Below the pieces are notes generated by a model. It ran no database searches. It saw only the letters and a program-made list of their open reading frames with translations, and was not told where the DNA came from. The position numbers were made by a program, and so were the translations under genes. A DNA stretch of 64,000 nucleotides from Sphingomonas sp. (lineage in GTDB: Bacteria; Pseudomonadota; Alphaproteobacteria; Sphingomonadales; Sphingomonadaceae). The stretch is from contig NZ_JAIXHL010000007.1 in NCBI RefSeq assembly GCF_030145815.1, positions 119,970 through 183,969 of the forward strand, written 5' to 3'. Below, piece by piece: positions 8,436-16,385 of the stretch; the first letter of the stretch is position 1; every line of letters begins with the position of its first letter.

Positions 8436-9065
8436 TCACTCAGTCAATCGCGGCACGACATCGCGGACAAATGCCCGGATATTCTCGCGCGCATCACACT
8501 GCATCCCCAGTGCCATGAAAGAGCGCGCATCCTTGCCCTTAATCTGGGTTTGGACGCTGTCGATAATCGGCACGCCATATTCCGTCATCGTGTGCAAAGG
8601 CTTGTCAAAATCAGCGGAGGCGAGCTCTAGAACGCAGTCGTTAGGCACCCCTTGGAAGGGATTGTGTGGTGGCCATGGCATCACAACGGCCACGTCGCGC
8701 AGGTGCATTTGTACGAACGCATCGAAAGAGAGAGACTGAAATTGGATTGGATTTCCCGGCGATCCGGTCTGGTCCCGGAGCAGTGTGACCGCTTGGTTGC
8801 GGGCAATGCTTTCGCAGTCGTCTGCGATCTCGACGGTACTGAGTGTTCTGAAGTCGATATAGGAAATCACGAATGACGCGTTTCCGGTCGCTTTGAGAGC
8901 TACCAACTTTCGTAAGATCCCCCCGGGATTCTTTTGCGGTAGGTCGAAGGAGTAGCCACAATAGCTTTGAGGCGGGCGAAAAAAGAAGCGCATGCCGCGC
9001 GATGGCTGATCAGCGGTAAAGCCACCGGTCGCCGCGAGAATTGATAGCATCGAGGCAAAAAACAT
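8436..9065 (-). CDS. Hypothetical secreted protein of low GC content
   Basis: No family is recognised. The 209-residue product starts MFFASMLSILAATGG, a likely signal peptide, so it is probably periplasmic. It contains two cysteine-bearing segments (SYCGYSF, ADDCESIA) and ends in a charged helix. The start at 9065 has AGGGGA 7 bases upstream; an in-frame ATG at 9089 is possible but spoils the signal. Base composition is visibly lower in GC than that of its neighbours, with more AT-ending codons, which suggests recent acquisition. It sits immediately upstream of thiL on the same strand, where other alphaproteobacteria often have nusB, so it may have displaced the usual promoter context. Confidence 0.65.
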   Translation of the reverse strand: MFFASMLSILAATGGFTADQPSRGMRFFFRPPQSYCGYSFDLPQKNPGGILRKLVALKATGNASFVISYIDFRTLSTVEIADDCESIARNQAVTLLRDQTGSPGNPIQFQSLSFDAFVQMHLRDVAVVMPWPPHNPFQGVPNDCVLELASADFDKPLHTMTEYGVPIIDSVQTQIKGKDARSFMALGMQCDARENIRAFVRDVVPRLTE

Positions 9066-9170
9066 TGGCGGTTCCCCTATGCGCTTCACGACTGCACGGC
9101 GGGGGTGATCTGATCAACGGATGAAATCGGGCAAACCGGACACGGGCGCTTTGGTGGGGGGAAGGCAACT

Positions 9171-10340
9171 CTATCGTGCTGGAGAGGGTGCCGCTCCCCC
9201 CAATCGCCAAGCCACCGCAACCCCGCCCGCAAACACCCCGCGCCATTGTGCCAGATCGCCCCGGCTGCGCTCGTCGAATTCTTGCGCGCGGGCGGTGCGG
9301 GTGAGAACGCCTTGGCTGGCTTCGCGGAGCAGGGTGCGGGCGACGGGGAGGCCGGTGTTGTTGGCGGCGAGGAAGCGGGCGAGGTTGTGGGCGGCGCGGA
9401 TTCGTAGCGGGGCGTCGGGGCTGAGGCCTTCGCGGGCGCCGGCATAAGCGAGCATGTAGAGTTCGAGCGCGCCGGTGCGTTTGCCCTGCGCGTCGAGATT
9501 TTCGGCGAGCATCGTCTGGGCGAGGGTGGTGCGCGGGTCGCCGGGGATCAGCACCGCTTCGCGCGTCATCAGCCCGGCGCGCAGATAGGGTTCGGCGATC
9601 AGGCGTGCGGCATCGGGCTGACGCGCGAGCAGTTCGGCGAGGTTGAGCATCGAGGTGCCGAGGTCGTAATGGCTGCCCTTCAAGCGCTCGCGCCGGATCG
9701 TCAGCGCGGCCTGTTGCTCGGCGAGCGCTTCGCGGTCGCGGCCCATGCGGGCGAGCAGAACGCCGAGGTTGGATCGAGCGGTGGCGATGGCGAGGAGATT
9801 GTCTGGCAGCTTCTCCTGCCGCACTGCGAGTGCGCGGCGCAGTGCGGGTTCGGCGTCGGCATAGCGGCGCTGTTCGGCGAGCACGATGCCGAGGTTCATC
9901 AGGTGATCGGCGAGCAATTCGGGGTCGCCGTTCGCGCTGGCCTGAAGCGTCTGCGCCGCGACGCGCAGCACCGGTTCGGCCTCGCCATAGCGGCCGCCGC
10001 GCAGCAGCACCGCGCCGAGTGTGCCGCGCACGACGCTGGTATCCTCATGCGCCGGGCCGCGCAGGGTCTCCATCATGGTGAGCGCGGTGCGCGCGGCGCG
10101 TTCGGCTTCGTCGAACAGGCCGGCGGTGGCGAGCAATTCGGCGGCGGCGACCAGCCCCAGCGCGCAATCCTCGCTCGGCGGTGTGGCGGGGGTGCAGGTG
10201 GTGCGTGCCTCTGCAGTGGCCTGGAGCACCGCCGCGCGGGGCAGGGCGGAGGCGCTTTCGTCGAGCTGGAGCCCGAACTTGAACTCGTCGGCCGCGGCGG
10301 GAGTGGCGATCAAGGCGAACAGCAGGGCGAGGTGGCGCAT
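9171..10340 (-). CDS. Secreted tetratricopeptide-repeat protein
   Basis: The product is 389 residues. The start at 10340 gives a clean signal peptide, MRHLALLFALIATPAAA. The body is built of helical repeats of the TPR_10/TPR_12 kind, for example LRGGRYGEAEPVLRVA, LAEQRRYADAEPALRRAL and LARMGRDREALAEQQAAL, from about residue 70 to 330. Such repeats mediate protein contacts, here in the periplasm. It follows the cupin-like gene by 55 bp on the same strand, so the two are probably co-transcribed. Nothing in the sequence gives a partner or reaction. Confidence 0.75.
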   Translation of the reverse strand: MRHLALLFALIATPAAADEFKFGLQLDESASALPRAAVLQATAEARTTCTPATPPSEDCALGLVAAAELLATAGLFDEAERAARTALTMMETLRGPAHEDTSVVRGTLGAVLLRGGRYGEAEPVLRVAAQTLQASANGDPELLADHLMNLGIVLAEQRRYADAEPALRRALAVRQEKLPDNLLAIATARSNLGVLLARMGRDREALAEQQAALTIRRERLKGSHYDLGTSMLNLAELLARQPDAARLIAEPYLRAGLMTREAVLIPGDPRTTLAQTMLAENLDAQGKRTGALELYMLAYAGAREGLSPDAPLRIRAAHNLARFLAANNTGLPVARTLLREASQGVLTRTARAQEFDERSRGDLAQWRGVFAGGVAVAWRLGGAAPSPAR

Positions 10341-10395
10341 GGCGATGATCTGCGCCGTCGTCGCGCAGCTTGGCAAGCGACGAATGCGGTCGCGG

Positions 10396-11250
10396 TCAGG
10401 CGATGCGCTGGGCGGCCTTGGCCTTGAGTGCCGCGTGCATCGCGTCGATCATCCGGCCGGCACCTTCCGCCTGTGCGCCGCCCTGAAGCCGTGTGTTGAA
10501 CAGTGCCGCGAGCTTCCAGTCGCGCGGGCCGGGCTCGGCGACGATCGCGTCGATCACCGGATCCACTTCGCCGACGCCGATCGAGACGGTCGCGGCAGGT
10601 TCGAGATAGGTGACGGAGTGCCACCAGAAGGGCGGCTGGACCAAGGCCTCGCCCGGGCCGAGGACGAAATGGCAGCCGTCATGATCGGCGACCAGCGCGG
10701 ACCAGTCGTCAAGCGTCAGGTCGCGCAGCTTGCGGCGGGCGAAATTGGCCTTCACGTCGAGCGCGCCGGCGGCGGTGATCGGCAGAAACGCGAAATGCTT
10801 GCGACCGATCAACGGCACCTGAAACAGCCAGTGGCTGAGCCAGTCGAAATGCATGTCGGCGCAAGACCCTTGTCGCCCGGCGAAGAAGCGCGGATGGCGG
10901 GTCGGGCCGAGCGATTGCGGCAGATCGATGCGGTCGAGCACCGCCTTTGGCACTGGCGCCTCAAGCACCATTTCGAGCGCGTTGACGCTGTCCGTCGGCG
11001 GCGCGGGCGTGTCGAGATAGGTGCCTAGCCCGATTCTGCGCGGAGCGGAGCCGAGATCGCGACCGCCCAGCAGGTCGTTCAGATAGTTGTTCACGACGGG
11101 GACGCGCATGGCGCGCAGGTCGGCCTGGAAGGCGGGGTCTTGCAGCGCCGGCTGCGCGAACCCGACGATCTTGGTCGGGCGGGTGAGACCGGCGAGCCCC
11201 TGTGTCCGGAGCTGGCCGAACTCGATCACATCACGCATACTGACTGCCAC
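10396..11250 (-). CDS. Cupin-like (JmjC-type) domain protein
   Basis: The 284-residue protein resembles Cupin_8/JmjC Fe(II)/2-oxoglutarate oxygenases. The candidate iron ligands are the His and Asp of MHFDWLSHW (about residue 134) and the later His of PPFWWHSVTY (about 208), with Lys in GRKHFAFLP a candidate 2-oxoglutarate contact. Members hydroxylate proteins or small molecules; the substrate is not inferable. The first codon is uncertain: GTG at 11250 or ATG at 11238 (MRDVIEF), neither with a good ribosome binding site. A strong palindrome at 11254-11275 abuts the start, which suggests tight repression or activation. The TPR gene follows. Confidence 0.75.
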   Translation of the reverse strand: MAVSMRDVIEFGQLRTQGLAGLTRPTKIVGFAQPALQDPAFQADLRAMRVPVVNNYLNDLLGGRDLGSAPRRIGLGTYLDTPAPPTDSVNALEMVLEAPVPKAVLDRIDLPQSLGPTRHPRFFAGRQGSCADMHFDWLSHWLFQVPLIGRKHFAFLPITAAGALDVKANFARRKLRDLTLDDWSALVADHDGCHFVLGPGEALVQPPFWWHSVTYLEPAATVSIGVGEVDPVIDAIVAEPGPRDWKLAALFNTRLQGGAQAEGAGRMIDAMHAALKAKAAQRIA

Positions 11251-11253
11251 ACG

Positions 11254-11275
11254 AATACTGAACTAAATCAGTATT
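11254..11275. promoter_or_regulatory. Strong 8+6+8 palindrome at the cupin-like gene start
   Basis: The arms AATACTGA (11254-11261) and TCAGTATT (11268-11275) are exact reverse complements around ACTAAA. A further copy of ATACTGA lies 18 bp away at 11237-11243, over the alternative ATG. The position next to the start codon suggests an operator that overlaps the promoter or leader. The regulator is not identifiable within the window. Confidence 0.6.
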
Positions 11276-11389
11276 GTGGTAGCCTCACTTCAGGAATTCG
11301 GGAAAGCCCCCGTTTACGCATTTTTTCCCATCATTGTGCGGAATCGGTGCAGCGTAACTGCCCGATCGGTGGTGGCATGGCGTGCGGTG

Positions 11390-11416
11390 CAGCCCCTCCC
11401 CGGAGGGGAGGGGCTG
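11390..11416. terminator. 12-bp hairpin after the Cys/Met PLP enzyme gene
   Basis: CAGCCCCTCCCC (11390-11401) and GGGGAGGGGCTG (11405-11416) pair perfectly around GGA. It lies 4 bp past the stop codon of the minus-strand PLP enzyme gene, the last gene of the lgt operon. There is no U-tract, so it may be a Rho-assisted stop or a 3-prime stabiliser. It is also akin to the CCTCCCC repeat family. Confidence 0.5.
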
Positions 11417-11420
11417 TGTT

Positions 11421-12746
11421 TCACACCGCCTTCAGTGCTTCCTCAAAGTCCGCGATCAGGTCGTCGGCATTTTCGACGCCGATCGAGATGCGCACGAGGT
11501 TGTCGGTGATGCCCAGTGCCGCCTTGCGCGCGTCGGGGACCGAGAGGTGGGTCATTGCGGCGGGAGCGCTGGCGAGGGTTTCGGTGCCGCCGAGGCTGAC
11601 CGCCAGCTTGGCGATCTTGAGCGAATCGAGGAAGGCGAACGCCTCTTTCTCGCCGCCCTTGAGGTAGAGCGAGAAGGTCGATCCGGCGCCGGTGCAGTGG
11701 CGATCGTAAATGTCGCGCTGGCGGCTGCCCTGAGGCAAGAAGCCGAGATAGCCGACGCTTTCGACCTTGGGATGGGTGCGCAGATATTCGCAGACCTTGG
11801 CGGCGTTTTCGCCGGCGCGGCTCATGCGCAGTTCGAGCGTTTCCAGCGAGCGCAGCAGCATCCATGCGGTGTTGGGGTCGCAGATCGTGCCGATCGTGTT
11901 GCGCATCATGCGGATGGTATTGATGTGCGCCTTGCTGCCCAGCACGCCGCCCGCGACGAGATCGCTATGGCCGCCTGCGTACTTCGTCAGCGAATAGACG
12001 ACGAGGTCCGCGCCCTGCTTGAGCGGTTGTGCCCAGAGCGGGCCGAGGAAGGTGTTGTCGATCGCGATCGGGGGCTTGTTCTCACCGGTGAAGATCGCGT
12101 CGCGGCTGGCGGCGACGGCCTCGACATCGACCAGCACATTGGTCGGGTTGGCGGGGCTTTCGAGATAGATGAGGGCGACGTTGCCCGACGATGCCTTTTG
12201 CAGCACCGCGTCGATCTCTTCACGCGTCGCGCCGGCGGGGAAGTCGACCCAGTGGACGCCGAACTTGCCGAGGATGCGGGCGATCAGCGTTTCGGTCGCG
12301 GCGTAGAGCGGGCCGCTGTGCACGATGGTGTCGCCGGGCTTGACCATCGCGAGGAACAGGGTGGCGATGGCGGACATGCCGGAGGAGAAAGCGAGCGCGT
12401 CCTCCGCCTCTTCCCACACGCCCAGGCGATCCTCGAGGATTTCCTGATTGGGGCCGTTGAAGCGCGAATAGACCAGGCCTTCGGCACCGCCGGGACGCTT
12501 GCCGGTGACGCCTTCGAAATGGCGCTTGCCGGCGGCGGCGTTGGGGAAGACGAAGGTCGAGGTGGCGAAGATCGGCGGCTTCAACGAGCCTTCCGACAGC
12601 ATCGGGTCATAGCCATGGCCCATCATCATCGTCGCAGGGCTGAGCTTGCGATTGCCGATCGTGTCGGCCGAGGGCTTCGGGCGGCCGCGCGCGGGTGCGC
12701 CGGTGATTGCGGCTTCGTCGGGGGTCTGTTCGGGCGTGTCGGTCAT
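11421..12746 (-). CDS. Cys/Met-metabolism PLP-dependent enzyme (cystathionine gamma-synthase / methionine gamma-lyase-like)
   Basis: The 441-residue cytoplasmic enzyme is a type-I PLP protein. Family marks are VYSRFNGPNQEILEDRL (about 92-108), the PLP-stacking SGMSAI region, IDNTFLGP (PLP Asp) and SLTKYAGGHSDLVAGGV with the Schiff-base Lys. Members use homoserine esters, cystathionine or methionine in gamma-elimination or gamma-replacement. The SRFNGPN variant and an extended N-terminus of about 40 residues are common in alphaproteobacterial proteins labelled only as cystathionine gamma-synthase family, so the exact reaction is left open. It follows pgeF in the lgt cluster (57 bp gap). Confidence 0.85.
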   Translation of the reverse strand: MTDTPEQTPDEAAITGAPARGRPKPSADTIGNRKLSPATMMMGHGYDPMLSEGSLKPPIFATSTFVFPNAAAGKRHFEGVTGKRPGGAEGLVYSRFNGPNQEILEDRLGVWEEAEDALAFSSGMSAIATLFLAMVKPGDTIVHSGPLYAATETLIARILGKFGVHWVDFPAGATREEIDAVLQKASSGNVALIYLESPANPTNVLVDVEAVAASRDAIFTGENKPPIAIDNTFLGPLWAQPLKQGADLVVYSLTKYAGGHSDLVAGGVLGSKAHINTIRMMRNTIGTICDPNTAWMLLRSLETLELRMSRAGENAAKVCEYLRTHPKVESVGYLGFLPQGSRQRDIYDRHCTGAGSTFSLYLKGGEKEAFAFLDSLKIAKLAVSLGGTETLASAPAAMTHLSVPDARKAALGITDNLVRISIGVENADDLIADFEEALKAV

Positions 12747-12803
12747 GGCGGGCCGCTCCTGGTATCATGTGAAACTAGTTGCCGCAGCCGTCGCACCGAA
12801 CGC

Positions 12804-13574
12804 TTACCCCGTCAATCCAATCACGCTGATCTGACGGCCGTAATCGGGGGCGCCTTCGTGCGTCGCGCGGCGATAGCTGAAGAAACGCGCCGGATCGGCA
12901 TAGGTGTCCGCGCCGAGTGCCTCGATCCGGCGCAGCCCGGCGGCGGCGAGGCGGTGGACGACATAGGCCTCGAGGTCGAACTGGTGGTGGCCAGGCTTGC
13001 CGGGGGTGAAGAATCGCTCGTTCGCCGGGTCGGTGGCGGCGAAGCGGGTGAGGAAGGCGTCGTCGACCTCGTAGCTGGCGCGGGCGATGCAGGGGCCGAC
13101 AGCGGCGGCGATGCGGCTGCGGTCCGCGCCGAGCTCTTCCATGCGCGCAATGGTCGCGTCGGTGACGCCGTGGAGTGCGCCCTTCCACCCGGCATGGGCG
13201 GCGGCGATGACGCCTGCCTCGCGGTCGGCGAACAGCACGGGGGCGCAGTCGGCGGTGAGGATGCCGAGGAGGATGCCGGGGCGATCGGTAACCAGCGCGT
13301 CGGCATGGGGGCGGGTGTCCTCGTCCCAATCGGCGGCGACGATCACCGCGTCGGGGGAGTGGACCTGATGGACCGTCGCGAAGCGGCTGCCCGGGGCGAT
13401 GGCGGCGATCACGCGGCGCTGGTTTTCGATCAGCTCGGGCGTGGGGGGCAAGCCGCGGCGGCCCATGTCGAGGCTGGCGGTGGGGCCGGTGGTGACGCCG
13501 CCGGTGCGGCCCATGAAGCCGTGGGCGACGTCTTCGAGCGCGGTGGCGCGCAGGAGGGTGAGGGCTTCGCTCAC
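12804..13574 (-). CDS. pgeF: Polyphenol-oxidase/laccase-like peptidoglycan editing factor
   Basis: The 256-residue protein is of the YfiH/PgeF family (Cu-oxidase_4), of normal length. The metal/catalytic residues are visible in VHQVHS, LTADCAPV, AAAHAGWKG and GPCIARASYEV. PgeF in E. coli removes wrongly inserted L-serine from peptidoglycan precursors; other members were described as purine nucleoside phosphorylases or laccases. The start is GTG at 13574, which overlaps the TGA of the upstream GNAT gene as GTGA; longer readings run through that gene and are not real. It stands in the envelope-related cluster with lgt. Confidence 0.92.
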   Translation of the reverse strand: MSEALTLLRATALEDVAHGFMGRTGGVTTGPTASLDMGRRGLPPTPELIENQRRVIAAIAPGSRFATVHQVHSPDAVIVAADWDEDTRPHADALVTDRPGILLGILTADCAPVLFADREAGVIAAAHAGWKGALHGVTDATIARMEELGADRSRIAAAVGPCIARASYEVDDAFLTRFAATDPANERFFTPGKPGHHQFDLEAYVVHRLAAAGLRRIEALGADTYADPARFFSYRRATHEGAPDYGRQISVIGLTG

Positions 13575-14095
13575 AGCGCGAGCCGCATCACGAGGTCGCG
13601 GTCGATCTGGCGGCCGACCGGGAAGGCATAGTCGCCGACATGGACGAAGCCATATTTGGCGTAGAAGGCGATGGCGCGGTGATTCTCCTCGAACACCGTC
13701 AGCAGCAAGGCAGGGGCGCGGCGGGCGCGGGCGGTGGTCATTGCCCAGTCCATCAGCGCCTGCGCGACGCCACGTCCGTGCCAGTCGGTCGCGACATAGA
13801 GCTGCGCGAGTTGCGCATCGGTCGGGTGCGCCTGTTCGAGATTGGGGGGCACCATCTTCGCATAGCCGGCAATGGCGCCGTCGATGCGCGCGACCTGCCA
13901 TGACATAAGTGGGTTGGAGAGGTCGCGGCGCAGGCGACCGTCCTCGCCGAAATTCTCGTCTAGGAAGGCGTTGAGGTCTTCGGGCTTGTAGAAATGCGCG
14001 AAGGTGTCGCGCCAGCTTGCTTCCGCCATCGCGTCGAGCGCGGCGGCGTCGGCGGGGGTGGGGGTGTCGAGGGTGAGGGTGGCCGCGATCGTCAT
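13571..14095 (-). CDS. GNAT-family N-acetyltransferase
   Basis: This is a 174-residue acetyl-CoA-dependent transferase. The GNAT core is clear: strand-rich AGYAKMVPP, then LAQLYVATDWHGRGVAQALMDWAM (about 95-118), which carries the acetyl-CoA-binding turn of the Q/R-x-x-G-x-G/A type, and ENHRAIAFYAKYGFVHVGDYAF at the C-terminal part. It overlaps the upstream methyltransferase gene by ATGA and pgeF by GTGA, so the three are translationally coupled. The substrate is not known; ribosomal or small-molecule amines are typical. Confidence 0.88.
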   Translation of the reverse strand: MTIAATLTLDTPTPADAAALDAMAEASWRDTFAHFYKPEDLNAFLDENFGEDGRLRRDLSNPLMSWQVARIDGAIAGYAKMVPPNLEQAHPTDAQLAQLYVATDWHGRGVAQALMDWAMTTARARRAPALLLTVFEENHRAIAFYAKYGFVHVGDYAFPVGRQIDRDLVMRLAL

Positions 14096-15156
14096 TCCGC
14101 AAACCCCGCTGGGATCGGCCAGCCCGGGGCGGTCAGCGCGACGACCTTGAACAGCTCACCCATCGCGTCGTCGCCGATCAGCCGGTCGCGGGCGATGGCG
14201 ACATCGGCGGCGCGGTCGGGCGCGGCGCGGCTGAGGGCTTCCGCACGCGGTTCGATGCCGAGGTCGCGCAGCCATGCGCCTTGCGAGACGGGGCCATAGG
14301 CCTCCAGCCCCTCGACCCGCGCGGCTTCGATCAGCGTACCGAAATCGACATGCGCGGTGAGGTCAGCCTCGCCCGGATCCTCGAACGGGTTGACGTAAGC
14401 ATGGCCGCGCACCGCTTGCAGCGTGTCGCCGATTGCAGGCCCGGCATAGCCATAGTCGATCACGATCGCCGCGCCGCCCTGTTCGAGCAGTCGCGCGGCA
14501 AGCGCGCGCAGGATCGCGACGCTGGGGGGTGAGGTTTCGAGGATCGATCCGTCGGGTGCATCGCGGAACTGCGGCGGGATGATCGGGTCGAAGATGGTGT
14601 TGCCAATGACGGGCAGGAACAGCGTGTCCTGACAGGCGACCAGCCGCTCACGCCAGCCCTGCGGCGTCTTGACCAACTGCCGGATCGGGAGCGCGTCGAA
14701 AAATTCGTTGGCGACCACCAGCAGCGGCTTGTCGTCGGGGATGCCGATCAGGTCGAGCGACCATTCGGCGTGCGGCACCTGCTTGGCCTGTTCGGCGCGC
14801 AGCATCGGGCTGTTTTCGACGAAATGCACCGGTGGGGTGAGGCCAGCGCTGCGCATCGCACGCAGGGCATCACTGGCGAGCGTACCACGCCCCGGCCCGA
14901 GTTCGACATAATGGCAGTCGGGGCGGTCGGCGCGGTCCCACAGATCGGCGAGCGCGAGGCCGACGAGTTCGCCGAACATCTGGCTGATTTCGGGCGCCGT
15001 CGTGAAATCGCCGCGCGTACCGAGCGGGTCGCGGGTTGCGTAATAATGGGTGTTGGCCGCGCCCATGAACTGCGACAGCGGGATCGGCCCGGCGAGCGTG
15101 ATCGCGCGGGCGATTCGCTCGGGCAGGGGGCCTTCGGAATTAGCCTGTTCGGTCAT
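14092..15156 (-). CDS. SAM-dependent methyltransferase, COG1565 / NDUFAF7 (MidA) family
   Basis: The 354-residue protein matches the family of mitochondrial NDUFAF7, which dimethylates an arginine of the complex I subunit NDUFS2. The N-terminal GAANTHYYATRDPLGTRGDFTTAPEIS segment and the SAM-binding YVELGPGRGTLASD (about 84-97) are diagnostic, as is VVANEFFDALP. The bacterial role is less studied; assembly of respiratory complex I is the natural suggestion. It lies 51 bp downstream of lgt, with a repeat hairpin between, and overlaps the GNAT gene. The lgt-COG1565-pgeF order is conserved in alphaproteobacteria. Confidence 0.92.
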   Translation of the reverse strand: MTEQANSEGPLPERIARAITLAGPIPLSQFMGAANTHYYATRDPLGTRGDFTTAPEISQMFGELVGLALADLWDRADRPDCHYVELGPGRGTLASDALRAMRSAGLTPPVHFVENSPMLRAEQAKQVPHAEWSLDLIGIPDDKPLLVVANEFFDALPIRQLVKTPQGWRERLVACQDTLFLPVIGNTIFDPIIPPQFRDAPDGSILETSPPSVAILRALAARLLEQGGAAIVIDYGYAGPAIGDTLQAVRGHAYVNPFEDPGEADLTAHVDFGTLIEAARVEGLEAYGPVSQGAWLRDLGIEPRAEALSRAAPDRAADVAIARDRLIGDDAMGELFKVVALTAPGWPIPAGFAE

Positions 15157-15181
15157 GGCTTGGCGACATGCCCTCCCCCGA

Positions 15182-15203
15182 CCCCTCCCGCAAGCGGGAG
15201 GGG
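15182..15203. repeat. Palindromic hairpin between lgt and the methyltransferase gene
   Basis: CCCCTCCCGC (15182-15191) and GCGGGAGGGG (15194-15203) pair perfectly around AA. It begins 5 bp past the lgt stop codon and has the CCCTCCC character of the larger repeats at 7397, 16176 and 31709. Inside an operon such a hairpin usually tunes mRNA stability or partly attenuates downstream genes. Confidence 0.65.
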
Positions 15204-15207
15204 AGTT

Positions 15208-16098
15208 TTACGCAATCGTCTGGTCGCCGGCGAAGGGTTCGACCCGCTCGCGGCGCTTTTTCGCGGTGGCGATCAGGTAGATGCCGCCGAAGATCATCGG
15301 GAGCGTCAGCAGCTGGCCCATGTGCAGGCCGGGCGTCGCGAAGATCGTGCCGTCGAACTGCGCGTCATGTTCGCGGAAGAATTCGACGAACCAGCGCGAC
15401 AGGCCATAGCCGAGGATGAAGGTGCCGACGAGCTTGCCCGGCTGGTAGCGCGCGTCGGTCTTCCAGAACAGGAACCACAGGATCAGGCCGACGACCAGAC
15501 CCTCCAGGCCGGCTTCGTAGAGCTGGCTGGGGTGGCGGGCGAAGGTTTCGCCGGTCGGCTGGGTGAGATCGCGCATGTCGTAGACGATGCCCCAGGCGAC
15601 AGTCGTGGGATGGCCCCACAGCTCGCCATTCACGAAATTGGCGATGCGCCCGAAGAACAGGCCGAAGGGGACGCAGCAGGCGACATAGTCATGGACGCGC
15701 AGCCAGTTGAGCTTTTCCTTGCGGCACAGCCACAGGATCGCGAGCATCACGCCGATCGTGCCGCCATGGAAGGACATGCCGCCTTCCCACAATTGCACCA
15801 GCTTGAGCGGTTCGAGGAACAGTGTCGGCTGGTAGAAGATCACATAGCCGAGCCGCCCGCCGACGATGATGCCGAGCGTGGCGTAGAACACCATGTCATC
15901 GGCATGACGACGCGCCATCGGCGCACCCGGCTGGGCCAGCAATTTGAGCAGATACCACCAGCCGACCAGGATTCCCGCGATATAGGCGAGCGAATACCAT
16001 TTGAGCTTGAAGAAGCTCAGATCGAGCGCGACCGAATGCAGGCCGAGGTCGCTGAACTGGATATGCGATGTCGCTTGCGCGGCGGCGGTCAGGATCAC
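15208..16098 (-). CDS. lgt: Phosphatidylglycerol-prolipoprotein diacylglyceryl transferase
   Basis: Lgt transfers diacylglycerol from phosphatidylglycerol to the lipobox cysteine of prolipoproteins at the inner membrane, the first step of lipoprotein maturation. The 296-residue polytopic protein has the family signature [13 protein letters not shown] (about 151-163), preceded by [10 protein letters not shown] and GGMSFHGG, and [12 protein letters not shown] later. It is the first gene of the cluster lgt-methyltransferase-GNAT-pgeF-PLP enzyme, and its promoter lies in 16099-16175, shared with the repeat before the divergent molybdoenzyme gene. Lipoproteins in this window that need it include BamE and the product of 61680-62183. 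Confidence 0.97.
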   Translation of the reverse strand: MILTAAAQATSHIQFSDLGLHSVALDLSFFKLKWYSLAYIAGILVGWWYLLKLLAQPGAPMARRHADDMVFYATLGIIVGGRLGYVIFYQPTLFLEPLKLVQLWEGGMSFHGGTIGVMLAILWLCRKEKLNWLRVHDYVACCVPFGLFFGRIANFVNGELWGHPTTVAWGIVYDMRDLTQPTGETFARHPSQLYEAGLEGLVVGLILWFLFWKTDARYQPGKLVGTFILGYGLSRWFVEFFREHDAQFDGTIFATPGLHMGQLLTLPMIFGGIYLIATAKKRRERVEPFAGDQTIA

Positions 16099-16175
16099 GG
16101 TTCGGGCTCCCCGGGGGTTTGGCGCTGTCCTATCGGGATATGACGGCGGGGAAAAGGGGGATGGGGCGCTATCCT

Positions 16176-16345
16176 ATTCCTCCCCCAGCTTGCTGGGGGA
16201 GGGGGACCGCAGCCGCAGGCGGTGGTGGAGGGGCGGCTGCGCAGACAGCCGTTGAGCAGCTCGGCAAAATTCCGCCCTCTGCGAGGGCGGCCCCTCCGTC
16301 AGCGCTGCGCGCTGCCACCTCCCCCAGCAAGCTTGGGGGAGGAAT
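16176..16345. repeat. 170-bp inverted-repeat element upstream of the molybdoenzyme gene
   Basis: Arms of about 30 bp (16176-16205 and 16316-16345) pair with one base of indel; each contains its own palindrome around AGCTTGCT or AGCAAGCTT, flanked by CCCCC and GGGGG. The inner part holds a second complementary pair rich in GGAGGGG and CCCCTCC. It belongs to the same family as 7397-7525. The element fills most of the divergent gap between lgt (16098) and the oxidoreductase gene (16386), leaving only 40 bp for the latter's start signals. Confidence 0.75.
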
Positions 16346-16385
16346 GGTGTGGCGCCCTGCTGTGTGCCCCGCTAGAGCGGCGGGG

